NCBI RefSeq assembly: GCF_041051975.1
Contig: NZ_CP163435.1
Coordinates: 3,534,001 to 3,598,000 of the forward strand
Source of the DNA: Streptomyces sp. R21
GTDB taxonomy: Bacteria; Actinomycetota; Actinomycetes; Streptomycetales; Streptomycetaceae
Direction of reading: 5' to 3'
Length of the DNA stretch: 64,000 bases
The notes under the pieces were generated by a model, which did no database searches, was not told the DNA's origin, and worked only from the letters and a program-made list of their open reading frames with translations. The position numbers were made by a program, and so were the translations under genes. Below are positions 1 through 8,568 of the stretch, in pieces. Each line of letters opens with the position of its first letter. Positions within the stretch are counted from its first letter, which is position 1.

Positions 1-160
1 GGTGGTCCCCTCCGGCGGGGGGAGCCGTGTGCCCTTGGTCGGCGTCGGGGGTTTTCGCCCCCTCCGCCCCTACCCGTCCTGTACCTGGGGGCTCTGCCTC
101 CAGACCCCCGTTCGCCCGAAGGGCTCGTCCTCAAACGCCGGACGGGCTGAAAAGCCTCCC
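1..160. repeat. Dispersed Streptomyces intergenic repeat
   Basis: This GC-rich, gene-free stretch carries the phrases CCTGGGGGCTCTGCCTCCAG and AAACGCCGGACGGGCTGAAA. I recognise these as parts of an intergenic repeat scattered through many Streptomyces chromosomes; on the other strand it reads as a run ending in GGCGTTTGAGGACGAG. It can fold into short hairpins and lies just upstream of moaE, so it may also end transcription from a gene left of the window. No credible coding region was seen in it. The identification rests on memory, not a search. Confidence 0.55.
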
Positions 161-244
161 TGTAGGACGCTCCAAACGGCCACGCGCGCGTGCCGGGTGA
201 AAGGTCAGTTCCTCGGTGTCCGTGGTGTGGGGCACGATGGGGGT

Positions 245-706
245 ATGGCACCCATCAACGACCATCCCGGTGAGCGCGCGGCGCAGGACCCCGTCCGGCT
301 GCTCGCGATTCGTGAGGAAGCGCTGTCCCTGGACGAGGTCTTCCGGGCCGTCGGGGACGACGCGGCCGGAGGGACGGCGCTGTTCGTCGGGACCGTGCGT
401 AATCACGACGGCGGCGCCGACGTCGACGCGCTGGGGTATTCGTGCCACCCGAGCGCCGAGGCGGAGATGCGGCGGATCGCCGAGAAGGTGTGCGCCGAGT
501 ACCCGGTCAGGGCGCTCGCGGCCGTGCACCGGGTGGGGGACCTCCGTGTGGGCGACCTCGCCGTCGTCGTCGCCGTGTCGTGCCCGCACCGCGGCGAGGC
601 CTTCGAGGCCTGCCGCAAGCTCATCGACGACCTCAAGCACGAGGTGCCGATCTGGAAGCACCAGAGGTTCTCCGACGGTACCGAGGAGTGGGTAGGCGCC
701 TGCTGA
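245..706 (+). CDS. moaE: Molybdopterin synthase catalytic subunit MoaE
   Basis: MoaE is the large subunit of molybdopterin synthase. With MoaD thiocarboxylate it converts precursor Z (cPMP) to molybdopterin in the cytoplasm. The 153-residue product has the family pattern: GGTALFVGTVRNHDGG near residue 45, a central alpha/beta domain, then CPHRGEAFEACRKLIDDLK and the conserved VPIWKHQ with the catalytic lysine near the C terminus. The ATG at 245 is chosen because the family starts about here; the open frame runs further upstream but that part is repeat-derived. No moaD or other moa gene is adjacent, so the partner must be encoded elsewhere. Confidence 0.9.
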   Translation: MAPINDHPGERAAQDPVRLLAIREEALSLDEVFRAVGDDAAGGTALFVGTVRNHDGGADVDALGYSCHPSAEAEMRRIAEKVCAEYPVRALAAVHRVGDLRVGDLAVVVAVSCPHRGEAFEACRKLIDDLKHEVPIWKHQRFSDGTEEWVGAC

Positions 707-764
707 CCCTGCCGGTGCCGGTCGTCCGGTTGCGTAACCGCCCCCCTGGCGTGAGCGTTAACGG

Positions 765-783
765 AGCAGATGGTTAATCTGCT
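765..783. promoter_or_regulatory. Perfect 19-nt palindrome upstream of the small membrane protein gene
   Basis: AGCAGAT, GGTTA, ATCTGCT form a perfect inverted repeat with 7-bp arms and a 5-nt centre, 42 bp before the start codon at 825. It is AT-richer than its surroundings and has no T-tract, so it looks more like an operator than a terminator. The binding protein is unknown. Confidence 0.4.
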
Positions 784-824
784 GATCAGTCAGTTGCGGT
801 CGCTCATGGGGTTGGGAGGTCGGT

Positions 825-989
825 ATGGCGGCTCTCGCCTGGTTGCTCATTCCGCTGGTCGCGGCGATCGGCGCCGGTCTGTGGGGCAGTTGGGCCAACC
901 GGAATCGCCGGACCGCGGGAGACGGCACCGAGCTCGCGGGCTACACACGCTTCCGCGAGGCCATGGAGAAGTCCCGCTCGGGCACCTGA
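825..989 (+). CDS. Small single-pass membrane protein, conserved hypothetical
   Basis: This 54-residue product (MAALAWLLIPLVAAIGAGLW...) has one N-terminal membrane segment, about residues 2-20, then a short charged cytoplasmic tail (NRNRRTAGDGTELAGYTRFR). A good ribosome site (GGGAGGT, 815-821) sits 4 nt before the ATG. Proteins of this size and shape occur between moaE and the PDZ protease gene in other Streptomyces, as I recall. The position suggests a link to the downstream envelope protease, but no function is known. Confidence 0.7.
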   Translation: MAALAWLLIPLVAAIGAGLWGSWANRNRRTAGDGTELAGYTRFREAMEKSRSGT

Positions 990-1066
990 GCCCGGCCGCC
1001 CACGTCGTCCGCCCGTACGGACGGCCCCGGCGGTACGCCCTCAGCGAGGTCCCGTACTGTCGTGGC

Positions 1067-2164
1067 ATGCCACGCCGCACCGCGACGATGCTCGCCTCCA
1101 CCCTGATCCTGATCGCACTCCTGTGCGCGGGAGTGTTCATCAAAGTGCCCTACGCGGAGATGTCACCGGGGCCGACGGTGAACACGCTGGGCGAGCATGG
1201 CGGCGAGCCGGTGCTTCAGATCACCGGCCACAAGACATATCCCACGACCGGTCATCTGAACATGACCACGGTCAGGGTCACCAGCGCCGACTACAAGATG
1301 AACCTCGTCGAGGCCGTGTACGGCTGGCTGGCGCACGACAACAAGGTGGTCCCGCACGACACGCTCTACCCCGACGGCAAGACGGAGGAGCAGTCGACGC
1401 AGGAGAACGCCGAGGAGTTCAGCCAGTCCCAGGAGAGCGCCAAGGTGGCGGCCCTGAAGGAGCTGAACATCCCCGTGAAGTCCTGGGTGATCGTCTCCAC
1501 GGTCGTCAAGGACACGCCGGCCGAGGGCAGGCTGCACGCCGGGGACGTGATCAAGGCCGTCGACGGTACGAAGGTGAAGGCGCCCGACGACGTCGCGAAG
1601 CTGGTCACCAAGCACAAGCCCGGCCAGAAGGTCGTCTTCACGATCGTGCCCGCCAAGGAGCAGGCCGCCGCCGAGAAGGAGAACAGGACGGCGACCGGGA
1701 CGCAGGACGTCACGATCACCACCGCCAAGTCCGACGACCAGGGCGAGGCCCGCGCCATCGTCGGCATCTCCGCCGGAACCGACCACACGTTCCCGTTCAC
1801 CATCGACATCAAGCTCGCCGACGTCGGCGGCCCCAGCGCGGGCCTGATGTTCGCGCTCGGCATCGTCGACAAGCTGACCCCGGGCAACCTCACCGGCGGC
1901 AAGTTCGTGGCCGGCACCGGCACCATCGACGACGCGGGAACGGTCGGCCCGATCGGCGGCATCGAGATGAAGACCGTCGGTGCGCGCGAGAAGGGCGCCC
2001 AGTACTTCCTGACGCCCAAGGAGAACTGCGCGGCCGCCGCCAAGGACACCCCCGGCGGGCTCACGCTCGTCAAGGTGCACACCATCGACGACGCCCTGAG
2101 CGCCCTCAAGGACATCAGCAGCGGCAAGACCGCCGACCTGCCGAAGTGCACCACCAAGGGCTGA
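1067..2164 (+). CDS. YlbL-type membrane-anchored PDZ/Lon-like serine protease
   Basis: The 365-residue protein has an N-terminal membrane anchor (about residues 8-25) and an extracytoplasmic part with a PDZ domain (about 140-195, including GRLHAGDVIKAVDG) and a C-terminal Lon-type S16 protease domain. The catalytic pair is visible: Ser257 in GGPSAGLMFALG and Lys302 in GGIEMKTVG. Relatives such as B. subtilis YlbL act in envelope protein quality control. ATG 1067 is preferred because the hydrophobic anchor follows at once; ATG 1088 is possible. The gene ends at a strong bidirectional terminator. Confidence 0.88.
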   Translation: MPRRTATMLASTLILIALLCAGVFIKVPYAEMSPGPTVNTLGEHGGEPVLQITGHKTYPTTGHLNMTTVRVTSADYKMNLVEAVYGWLAHDNKVVPHDTLYPDGKTEEQSTQENAEEFSQSQESAKVAALKELNIPVKSWVIVSTVVKDTPAEGRLHAGDVIKAVDGTKVKAPDDVAKLVTKHKPGQKVVFTIVPAKEQAAAEKENRTATGTQDVTITTAKSDDQGEARAIVGISAGTDHTFPFTIDIKLADVGGPSAGLMFALGIVDKLTPGNLTGGKFVAGTGTIDDAGTVGPIGGIEMKTVGAREKGAQYFLTPKENCAAAAKDTPGGLTLVKVHTIDDALSALKDISSGKTADLPKCTTKG

Positions 2165-2183
2165 CAGCCGTCGGCTTTGCCCG

Positions 2184-2230
2184 TACGTCGTCGGGGGCGC
2201 CCTGGAATCCAGGGCGCCCCCGACGACGTA
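2184..2230. terminator. Bidirectional terminator
   Basis: A perfect 22-bp inverted repeat (2184-2205 with 2209-2230) with a 3-nt loop lies between two convergent genes, 20 nt after the protease stop and 11 nt from the stop of the PPA1309-family gene. The arms contain GGGGGCGCCCTGG. It lacks a T-tract, as is usual in Streptomyces. Confidence 0.9.
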
Positions 2231-2240
2231 GGCGAGGACG

Positions 2241-2783
2241 TCAGTCGGCGAACGTCGCCGACAGTGCCTCGGCGAGGCCCGGCACCAGGCCCGAGCCGGT
2301 GAGCACCTCCGTCGGGGTGTCCTTCTCGCGCAGCCTGACCGCGGAGTCGCGGGCCCCGTCGCGCAGCACACCGACCGTCATGCGCACCTCCTGACGGTCC
2401 GGGTGGGCCGCGACCCACTTCGTGAGCTGTTTCTCACTGAGGCCCTCGGGGATCGCGGTCTCGGCGGACGGCGGCAGCATCAGCCGCTCCACGGTGAGCG
2501 CGCAGCCGACCACGGCGTCCGGCCAGGCGATGGTGCCGAGGAACTTGTCCAGCGGCGTGTTCGCAGGAATCTCGTCCTGCTCGACGGGGGTGAGACCGGT
2601 GGTCTCCGGCTCGTCCTGCAGGCCGAGCTGGGCCGCGAGGCCGGGTTCCTGGGCCCGCAGTCGCGCGGTGTCTACGAGGGCGAAAAGGCGAGCGGGCTGG
2701 TCCCAGCCGAGGGTGGAGGCGTACTCGTCGATCTCGAGTACGGCCCGGGTGAGCGGGCTCGCTGCCATGGGAGTGTTGGACAT
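2241..2783 (-). CDS. PPA1309-family conserved actinobacterial protein
   Basis: This 180-residue soluble protein (starting MSNTPMAASPLTRAVLEIDE) matches the conserved actinobacterial PPA1309 family by its N terminus, its GWDQPARLFALVDTA stretch, and ELTVERLMLPP-like and GVLRDGARDSAVRLRE segments. The family has no known reaction; members are single-domain cytoplasmic proteins. The ATG at 2783 follows AGGATTGTGACC on the coding strand, a modest ribosome site. It is convergent with the protease gene and divergent from the UPF0182 gene. Confidence 0.8.
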   Translation of the reverse strand: MSNTPMAASPLTRAVLEIDEYASTLGWDQPARLFALVDTARLRAQEPGLAAQLGLQDEPETTGLTPVEQDEIPANTPLDKFLGTIAWPDAVVGCALTVERLMLPPSAETAIPEGLSEKQLTKWVAAHPDRQEVRMTVGVLRDGARDSAVRLREKDTPTEVLTGSGLVPGLAEALSATFAD

Positions 2784-2935
2784 GGTCACAATCCTGCCTC
2801 GGAAGTACCCCGAACCGGGAACCGAGTAAAGCGTGAGTAAGTTGCATAGGTGAGGCTCCACGATCACGGAGCCTGATGGATGGTCCGCGATCACGGGGGC
2901 CTGACGGATCAACAGCGAACTTCGAGGTGCGCACC

Positions 2936-5890
2936 TTGGCTTTCCAGATGCCGGACCGCGGCGGAGGCCCGACGGGGCCACGGATCAGAGTGGGCCGACC
3001 CTCCCGGCGTGTCCGCACCCTGCTCATGACGCTGGGCGTCCTGGCCGTAGTGGCCATGGCCTTCGTCATGTTCGCGGGGTTCTGGACGGACTGGCTCTGG
3101 TACCGGTCGGTCAAGTACTCGTCCGTCTTCACGACGACCCTGTCGACCAAGATCGGGCTGTTCTTCGTCTTCGGCCTGCTCATGGCGGCCGCGGTCGGAG
3201 TGAACATCTGGCTGGCGCACCGGCTGCGCCCGCCACTGAGCGCCATGTCGATGGAGCAGCAGAGCCTCGACCGGTACCGGATGGGCATCGCGCCCTACAA
3301 GAAGTGGCTGCTGCTCGCCGTCACCTCCCTGGTGGGGCTGATCGCGGGCGCGTCCGCCTCGGGCCAGTGGCGCACGTGGCTGATGTGGGTGAACGGGGTG
3401 CCCTTCCACCAGAAGGACCCCCAGTTCCACCTGGACGTCTCCTTCTACGCCTTCGACCTGCCGTGGTACCGCTTCCTGCTCGGCTTCGGCTTCGCCGCCG
3501 CGGTGCTCTCGCTGATCGCCGCCGCGCTCACGCACTACCTCTACGGGGGCCTCAGGATCACCAGCCCGGGAGCGCGCGCCACGGCCGCGGCCACCGGGCA
3601 CCTGTCGGTGCTGCTGGGCATCTTCGTCGCCCTGAAGGCGGTCGCCTACTGGCTCGACCGGTACGGGCTCGCGGTGAAGTCGAGTGACTTCAAGGCGACC
3701 GGCAACTGGACGGGCCTCAGGTACACCGACGCCAACGCCTACCTGCCGGCGAAGACGATCCTGTTCTGCATCGCCGTCATCTGCGCCCTGCTGTTCTTCG
3801 CCACCCTGTGGCGGCGCACCTGGCAGCTGCCCGTCATCGGCTTCGGCCTGATGGTGCTCTCGGCGATCCTCATCGGCGGCCTGTACCCGGCGATCGTCCA
3901 GAAGTTCCAGGTCCAGCCGAACGAGCAGGCCAAGGAAGCGCCGTACGTCGAGAAGAACCTGAAGGCGACCCGCGAGGCGTACGGGATCGACCAGACGAAG
4001 GTCACGGACTACCCCGGCAAGTCCACCACCGAGGACAAGGCCAAGCTGCGCTCGGACGCCGGCGACGCGGCCAGCATCCGGCTGATGGACCCCAACGTGG
4101 TCTCGCCGACGTTCCAGCAGCTCCAGCAGATGTGGGCCTACTACGGCTTCCCGTCCAACCTGGACGTCGACCGCTACAAGGACAAGAGCGGCAAGGTCCA
4201 GGACACCGTCATCGGACTGCGCGAGCTGAACCTCAACGGCATTCCGAAGAACAACTGGATCAACGACCACTTCCGCTACACGCACGGCTACGGAGTGGTG
4301 GCCGCCAAGGGCACCGAGGCCGACCAGGGCGCTCCCGTCTTCACGGAGTCCGACCTGCCCTCCTCGGGCGACCTGGGCACCTACCAGCAGCGCGTCTACT
4401 ACGGCGAGAAGACCACCCAGTACTCGATCGTCGGCGGCCCGCAGAAGGAGATCGACTACTCCGACCGCAGCGGCGAGAAGACGACCAGCTACAAGGGCAA
4501 GAGCGGTGTCAACCTTTCGAACCCGCTCAACCGGGCCGCGTACGCGGTGGCGTTCAACGAGCCGCAGATCCTCTACTCGGGCGCGATCGGCGAGGGTTCC
4601 CGGATCCTCTACAACCGCACGCCCAAGGAGCGCGTCGAGGCGGTGGCGCCCTGGCTGACCATCGATGGTGACGCCTATCCGGCCGTCGTCGACGGGAAGA
4701 TCCAGTGGATCGTCGACGCGTACACCACCACCAACGGCTATCCGTACGCCTCCCGCACCACCCTCGGTGACACGACGGCGGACTCGCTGACCGCGGCCAA
4801 CAACCAGCGCGCGGTGGTGGCCCAGCAGAACCAGGTCAACTACATCCGCAACTCCGTGAAGGCGACCGTCGACGCGTACACCGGCGACGTCAAGCTCTAC
4901 CAGTGGGACACCAAGGACCCGGTCCTCAAGACCTGGATGAAGGCGTTCCCGAACACGGTGAAGAAGAAGAGCGAGATCTCGCAGTCGCTCAAGGACCACC
5001 TGCGCTACCCGCAGGACCTGTTCAAGGTCCAGCGCGAGCTGCTGAGCCGCTACCACGTGAAGGACGCGCAGACGTTCCTCAGCGGCAGCGAGGTGTGGCA
5101 GGTGCCGGACGACCCGACGAACAAGTCGGGCAGCGCGGTTCCGCCGTACTACCTGAGCATGAAGATGCCGGACCAGCAGAACCAGATTTTCTCGCTGACG
5201 ACCACCTTCACGCCCAACGGCCGCGACAACCTGAGCGCCTTCATGGCGGTCAACGCCGAGGCGGACTCACCCGACTACGGCAAGATCGACATATTGAAGA
5301 TGCCGTCCGCCGAGACCGTCGACGGACCCAAACAGGTGCAGAGCAAGTTCAACTCCAACGAGACCATCGCCGAGAAGATCAGACTCCTGAGCGGCGGTGG
5401 TGCGTCGGAAGTCGAGTACGGCAACCTGCTGACGGTGCCACTCGACGGGGAACTGCTCTACGCGGAGCCCGTCTACGTACGCGGTGGTGGACTCAAGTAC
5501 CCCTTGCTTCGCAAGGTGTTGGTCACCTACGCGGGCAAGACGGCCTTCGAGGACACCCTGGACAAGGCGCTCAACGTCGTCTTCGGCGCCGCGAAGGAGA
5601 CACCGCCGTCGGACACCGGTGATGGCGGGACCACCACGCCACCGGATACCGGTAATCCCACGGTCCAGAAGGCGCTAGGCGACGCCCAGAAGGCCTTCGA
5701 CGCGGGCCAGGAGGCCCTGAAGAAGGGTGACTGGGAGGCGTACGGCCAGTCGCAGAAGGATCTTGAGGCCGCACTGAAGCGGGCCAAGGACGCGCAGGCC
5801 AAGGCCGACAAGACCGGTGCCGGCAGCAGTGACAAGAGCGGCGACAAGAGCGGCGACAAGAGCAGCGACAAGAGTTCGAGCAGCGGCTGA
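2936..5890 (+). CDS. UPF0182 family large integral membrane protein
   Basis: The 984-residue protein belongs to UPF0182 (PF03699), found in actinobacteria and cyanobacteria; its function is unknown. About seven hydrophobic segments lie in the first 330 residues (for example [18 protein letters not shown] and [20 protein letters not shown]). They are followed by a large, probably extracytoplasmic domain and a charged Lys/Ser/Asp tail with SGDKSGDKS repeats. The start is uncertain: TTG 2936 has GAGG 8 nt upstream and gives [10 protein letters not shown], while ATG 2948 would remove four residues. The tail is lower-complexity than the rest and may bind cell wall or partner proteins (inference). 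Confidence 0.88.
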   Translation: MAFQMPDRGGGPTGPRIRVGRPSRRVRTLLMTLGVLAVVAMAFVMFAGFWTDWLWYRSVKYSSVFTTTLSTKIGLFFVFGLLMAAAVGVNIWLAHRLRPPLSAMSMEQQSLDRYRMGIAPYKKWLLLAVTSLVGLIAGASASGQWRTWLMWVNGVPFHQKDPQFHLDVSFYAFDLPWYRFLLGFGFAAAVLSLIAAALTHYLYGGLRITSPGARATAAATGHLSVLLGIFVALKAVAYWLDRYGLAVKSSDFKATGNWTGLRYTDANAYLPAKTILFCIAVICALLFFATLWRRTWQLPVIGFGLMVLSAILIGGLYPAIVQKFQVQPNEQAKEAPYVEKNLKATREAYGIDQTKVTDYPGKSTTEDKAKLRSDAGDAASIRLMDPNVVSPTFQQLQQMWAYYGFPSNLDVDRYKDKSGKVQDTVIGLRELNLNGIPKNNWINDHFRYTHGYGVVAAKGTEADQGAPVFTESDLPSSGDLGTYQQRVYYGEKTTQYSIVGGPQKEIDYSDRSGEKTTSYKGKSGVNLSNPLNRAAYAVAFNEPQILYSGAIGEGSRILYNRTPKERVEAVAPWLTIDGDAYPAVVDGKIQWIVDAYTTTNGYPYASRTTLGDTTADSLTAANNQRAVVAQQNQVNYIRNSVKATVDAYTGDVKLYQWDTKDPVLKTWMKAFPNTVKKKSEISQSLKDHLRYPQDLFKVQRELLSRYHVKDAQTFLSGSEVWQVPDDPTNKSGSAVPPYYLSMKMPDQQNQIFSLTTTFTPNGRDNLSAFMAVNAEADSPDYGKIDILKMPSAETVDGPKQVQSKFNSNETIAEKIRLLSGGGASEVEYGNLLTVPLDGELLYAEPVYVRGGGLKYPLLRKVLVTYAGKTAFEDTLDKALNVVFGAAKETPPSDTGDGGTTTPPDTGNPTVQKALGDAQKAFDAGQEALKKGDWEAYGQSQKDLEAALKRAKDAQAKADKTGAGSSDKSGDKSGDKSSDKSSSSG

Positions 5891-5933
5891 CCGAAGGCCA
5901 CCTCCGCGCCGTGGTACGGTTGAGTCACAACGG

Positions 5934-6007
5934 CGCGGGGTGGAGCAGCTCGGTAGCTCGCTGGGCTCATAACCCAGAGGTCGCAGGTTCAAATCCTGTC
6001 CCCGCTA
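5934..6007 (+). tRNA. Initiator tRNA-fMet (CAU), copy 1
   Basis: A complete cloverleaf can be drawn. The acceptor arm is CGCGGGG/CCCCGCT with a non-Watson-Crick 1-72 pair (C/U), and the discriminator is A. The anticodon stem is CTGGG/CCCAG with the three consecutive G-C pairs typical of initiators, around anticodon CAU at 5968-5970; the T arm contains GGTTCAAATCC. CCA is not encoded. The sequence is identical to the copy at 8388-8461. Confidence 0.95.
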
Positions 6008-6016
6008 CTGAAGGCC

Positions 6017-6048
6017 AAGGCCCGGATCCTGAAAAGGATCCGGGCCTT
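6017..6048 (+). terminator. Terminator of tRNA-fMet copy 1
   Basis: AAGGCCCGGATCCT (6017-6030) pairs perfectly with AGGATCCGGGCCTT (6035-6048) around a GAAA loop, 10 nt after the tRNA. This is a typical tRNA terminator. Confidence 0.85.
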
Positions 6049-6263
6049 AGTCATGTGTGGATCGACGGTGGGGATCACGTGTGCGGGGGTGCGAGGGCGT
6101 GTGCGGAGTGGGGGGAGTCGGTGCGGTGTGAAGACTGCTCCGTGCGGGGGGAGTTGGGGAAATCGTGTTTGACTTGTCTCTCTGTGGGCATGTCGACAAA
6201 ACGCTGAAGTGACCTCACTGACTGCGGTATACCAGGTGTACCCAGGTTGCAGGTGGTGCGACG

Positions 6264-8084
6264 ATGGACGTTATGGGGGACAAGGCAACTCTGTTGGATA
6301 CAGGGCGTTTTGTGCAGCCTTCCGACCGGGACGAAACCGGCGAGGCTGTGGAGGAAGCACGTCAGCGACTCGCTGCGGAAGCCGGCGACGTCGAGGCGAT
6401 GAGTGTCCTCGGAGCGATGCTGCTGCGCCGCGGTGATCTCGATGGAGCCGAGCCTCAGCTGCGTGCCGCCACCGCGGCCGGGGACCGCGCGGCCGCCAAC
6501 AACCTGGGTGTCCTCCTGCACCAGCGCGGCTACGGCGACGAGGCCGCCGGGTGGTGGCGGATCGCCGCCGTAGCCGGGTCCGCGGCCGCCGCACACGCAC
6601 TCGGCCGGTACCACCGCGAGCACGGCGACGAGCCCGCCGCCGAGTACTGGCTGCGCCAGTCCGCCGAGCAGGGGCACGCCCTTGGCGCGTATGCCCTCGC
6701 GGACCTGCTGGAGCACCGCGGTGACGTCGGCGCCGAGCAGTGGCTGCGCGCCGCCGCCGAGCACGGGCACCGCGAGGCCGCCTACCGGCTGGCGCGGGCC
6801 CTTGATCGCAAGGCCGTACACGAGGGCGAGGACGGCTCTGACAACGGTGTCGCGGCCGCGGAGAAGGCCGCCGAGGAGGCCGAGCAGTGGTACCGGCAGG
6901 CCGCCGCGCGCGGACACCGGCGGGCCGCGCTGCACCTCGGGGCGATCCTGGAGAAGCGGGGCGACCTCAAGGAGGCAGGGCGCTGGTACCTGACGTCCGC
7001 CAAGGACGGCGAGGCGCGCGCCGCCTGCGCCCTCGGGTTCCTGCTGCGCGACGCGGGCGACACCGAGAGCGCCGCCGTGTGGTGGCTGCGGGCCGCCCAG
7101 GACGGTGACGGGAACGCCGCCAACGCGCTCGGCGCGCTGCACGCCGAACGCGGTGAGACCCAGACCGCCGAGCGGTGGTACCGGGCCGCCATGGACGCGG
7201 GCGACGTCAACGGCGCCCACAACCTCGGGCTGCTCTGCGCCGAGCAGGGACGCACCCCGCAGGCCGAGCAGTGGTACCGGCGGGCCGCGTACGCGGGGCA
7301 CCGGGAGGCGGCGAACGCGCTCGCCATCCTGCTGCTCCAGGTCGGCGACTCCGCCGGCGCCGAGCCGTGGTTCTCCAAGGCCGCGGAGGCCGGCAGCGTC
7401 GACGCCGCGTTCAACCTCGGCATCCTGCACGCCGGGCGGGGCACCGAGGGCGACGACGCGGCCGCGCTGCGGTGGTACGAGCGGGCGGCGGCCGCCGGAC
7501 ACACCGAGGCGGCGCTCCAGGTCGCCATCGCGCGACTGCGGGACGGCGACGAGCGGGCCGCCGAGCGGCATCTGCGGTGCGCCGCGGGCGGCGGCAGCGC
7601 GGAGGCCGCGTACCGGCTCGCCGCCGTGCTCGACGCGCGCCGGCCGCCCGCGCCCGCCCACGAACTGGGCGAGCCCGCGCACGAGAAGAGCGAGTGCGAG
7701 GAGTGGTACGAGCGGGCCGCGTCCCAGGGGCATCGGCGAGCCCAGGTGCGCGTCGGCATGCTCGCCGCCGCCCGGGGCGACGTGGTCGAGGCCGCCCGCT
7801 GGTATCGCGAGGCCGCGGAGGCCGGGTCGCGGAACGGGGCGTTCAATCTCGGGCTGCTGCTGGCTCGGGAGGGGAGCGAGCCCGAGGCCGCGCTGTGGTG
7901 GGAGCGGGCCGCCGACGCGGGGCATGGCCGGGCGGCGCTGCGGCTCGCCCTGGTCTACGCGCGTCGTGGCGAGCTGGCGGTGGGGCAGCGGTGGGCCGAC
8001 CGGGCGGTCGCGCTGGGGCCCGCCGAGGTGTCCGAGCGGGCGGCTCGGTTGCGGGATGCGTTGCGGCAGGAGCTGACGGCGTGA
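6264..8084 (+). CDS. Sel1/TPR-like repeat protein
   Basis: This 606-residue protein is built almost wholly of Sel1-like repeats of about 36 residues. The recurring pattern is AAEQWYRQAAARGHRRAALHLG, A-WW-RAA--G---AA--LG and NLGLLLA. Sel1 repeats form alpha-solenoid scaffolds for protein-protein interaction, and no catalytic motif is visible. An acidic, low-complexity linker (EGEDGSDNGVAAAEKAAEEAE) interrupts the array near residue 195. ATG 6264 or ATG 6276 could start it. It is transcribed alone and flanked by two identical initiator tRNA genes, which is unusual. It is cytoplasmic (no signal peptide). Confidence 0.85.
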   Translation: MDVMGDKATLLDTGRFVQPSDRDETGEAVEEARQRLAAEAGDVEAMSVLGAMLLRRGDLDGAEPQLRAATAAGDRAAANNLGVLLHQRGYGDEAAGWWRIAAVAGSAAAAHALGRYHREHGDEPAAEYWLRQSAEQGHALGAYALADLLEHRGDVGAEQWLRAAAEHGHREAAYRLARALDRKAVHEGEDGSDNGVAAAEKAAEEAEQWYRQAAARGHRRAALHLGAILEKRGDLKEAGRWYLTSAKDGEARAACALGFLLRDAGDTESAAVWWLRAAQDGDGNAANALGALHAERGETQTAERWYRAAMDAGDVNGAHNLGLLCAEQGRTPQAEQWYRRAAYAGHREAANALAILLLQVGDSAGAEPWFSKAAEAGSVDAAFNLGILHAGRGTEGDDAAALRWYERAAAAGHTEAALQVAIARLRDGDERAAERHLRCAAGGGSAEAAYRLAAVLDARRPPAPAHELGEPAHEKSECEEWYERAASQGHRRAQVRVGMLAAARGDVVEAARWYREAAEAGSRNGAFNLGLLLAREGSEPEAALWWERAADAGHGRAALRLALVYARRGELAVGQRWADRAVALGPAEVSERAARLRDALRQELTA

Positions 8085-8125
8085 TCTGGCGGGGCGCCGT
8101 TCGCAGGGGGTGCGGTGGGTGGGTC

Positions 8126-8244
8126 GGGGCCGTGCCGGTACGTTCTGCCCGTCGCCGCGTGGGCGTACTGCCCGGGGTTGATACACGGCGGGACTTGGCG
8201 GGCGGTCTGCTACGCGACGGGCAGGAACGTACCGGCACGGCCCC
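8126..8244. repeat. Long inverted repeat (about 30-bp arms, 60-bp centre) between Sel1 gene and tRNA
   Basis: In the 303-bp gap after the Sel1 gene, 8126-8154 is the near-perfect reverse complement of 8215-8244, with one bulged base. The arms contain GGGGCCGTGCCGGTACGTT and AACGTACCGGCACGGCCCC. The centre of 60 bp has no open frame. It is far longer than needed for a terminator, although a transcript would fold stably. It may be a non-autonomous transposable remnant, a structured RNA or a strong terminator. I see no target-site duplication beside the arms. Confidence 0.75.
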
Positions 8245-8387
8245 TTCCGTGCGTCCGCGACTGCGGGTGCGTGGGGGCTGACGGGGGCCATGACCGCCGG
8301 TGGGCGGCTGCGAGTGCGTGTGGAGCCGAGGGGCGGGTAAGGGATTTGCGCTGGTCGTGGGGTGTGACGTACTGTCGGGTCTACCGA

Positions 8388-8461
8388 CGCGGGGTGGAGC
8401 AGCTCGGTAGCTCGCTGGGCTCATAACCCAGAGGTCGCAGGTTCAAATCCTGTCCCCGCTA
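8388..8461 (+). tRNA. Initiator tRNA-fMet (CAU), copy 2
   Basis: Base-for-base identical to the copy at 5934-6007, with anticodon CAU at 8422-8424, the three G-C initiator anticodon stem and the C1-U72 mismatch. Identity continues a few bases past the gene (CTGAAGGCC), after which the two loci diverge into different terminators. It is transcribed rightward, towards the convergent Fur-family gene. Confidence 0.95.
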
Positions 8462-8468
8462 CTGAAGG

Positions 8469-8503
8469 CCGAAGGCCCGGAACCAATGGTTCCGGGCCTT
8501 CGG
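8469..8503 (+). terminator. Terminator of tRNA-fMet copy 2
   Basis: CCGAAGGCCCGGAACC (8469-8484) pairs with GGTTCCGGGCCTTCGG (8488-8503), a 16-bp stem with a 3-nt loop, 7 nt after the tRNA. Confidence 0.85.
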
Positions 8504-8520
8504 TGTTTGCGTACGCAGCG

Positions 8521-8556
8521 CGAAGCCCCGGCATCCTGGAGGATGCCGGGGCTTCG
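8521..8556 (-). terminator. Terminator of the Fur-family gene
   Basis: CGAAGCCCCGGCATCC (8521-8536) pairs perfectly with 8541-8556 around TGGA. It lies 12 nt after the stop of the leftward Fur-family gene and can also stop rightward tRNA transcription. Confidence 0.8.
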
Positions 8557-8568
8557 GGCGCTTGTGGG

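Noticed and set aside
2909-5056. 715-codon frame opposite the UPF0182 gene
   Set aside because: Valine/Leu/Arg/Gly composition typical of reverse-strand GC3 bias and no recognisable domain; the plus-strand frame has clear membrane segments.
6075-8291. Long minus-strand open frames opposite the Sel1 gene
   Set aside because: They are shadows of the high-GC coding frame: Arg/Pro/Gly-rich, without domains, and the plus-strand Sel1 repeats explain the codon bias.
5934-8461. Sel1 gene as an integrated genetic island between tRNA att sites
   Set aside because: No integrase, excisionase or mobility gene is present, and the repeats are full tRNA genes, so duplication is more likely than integration.
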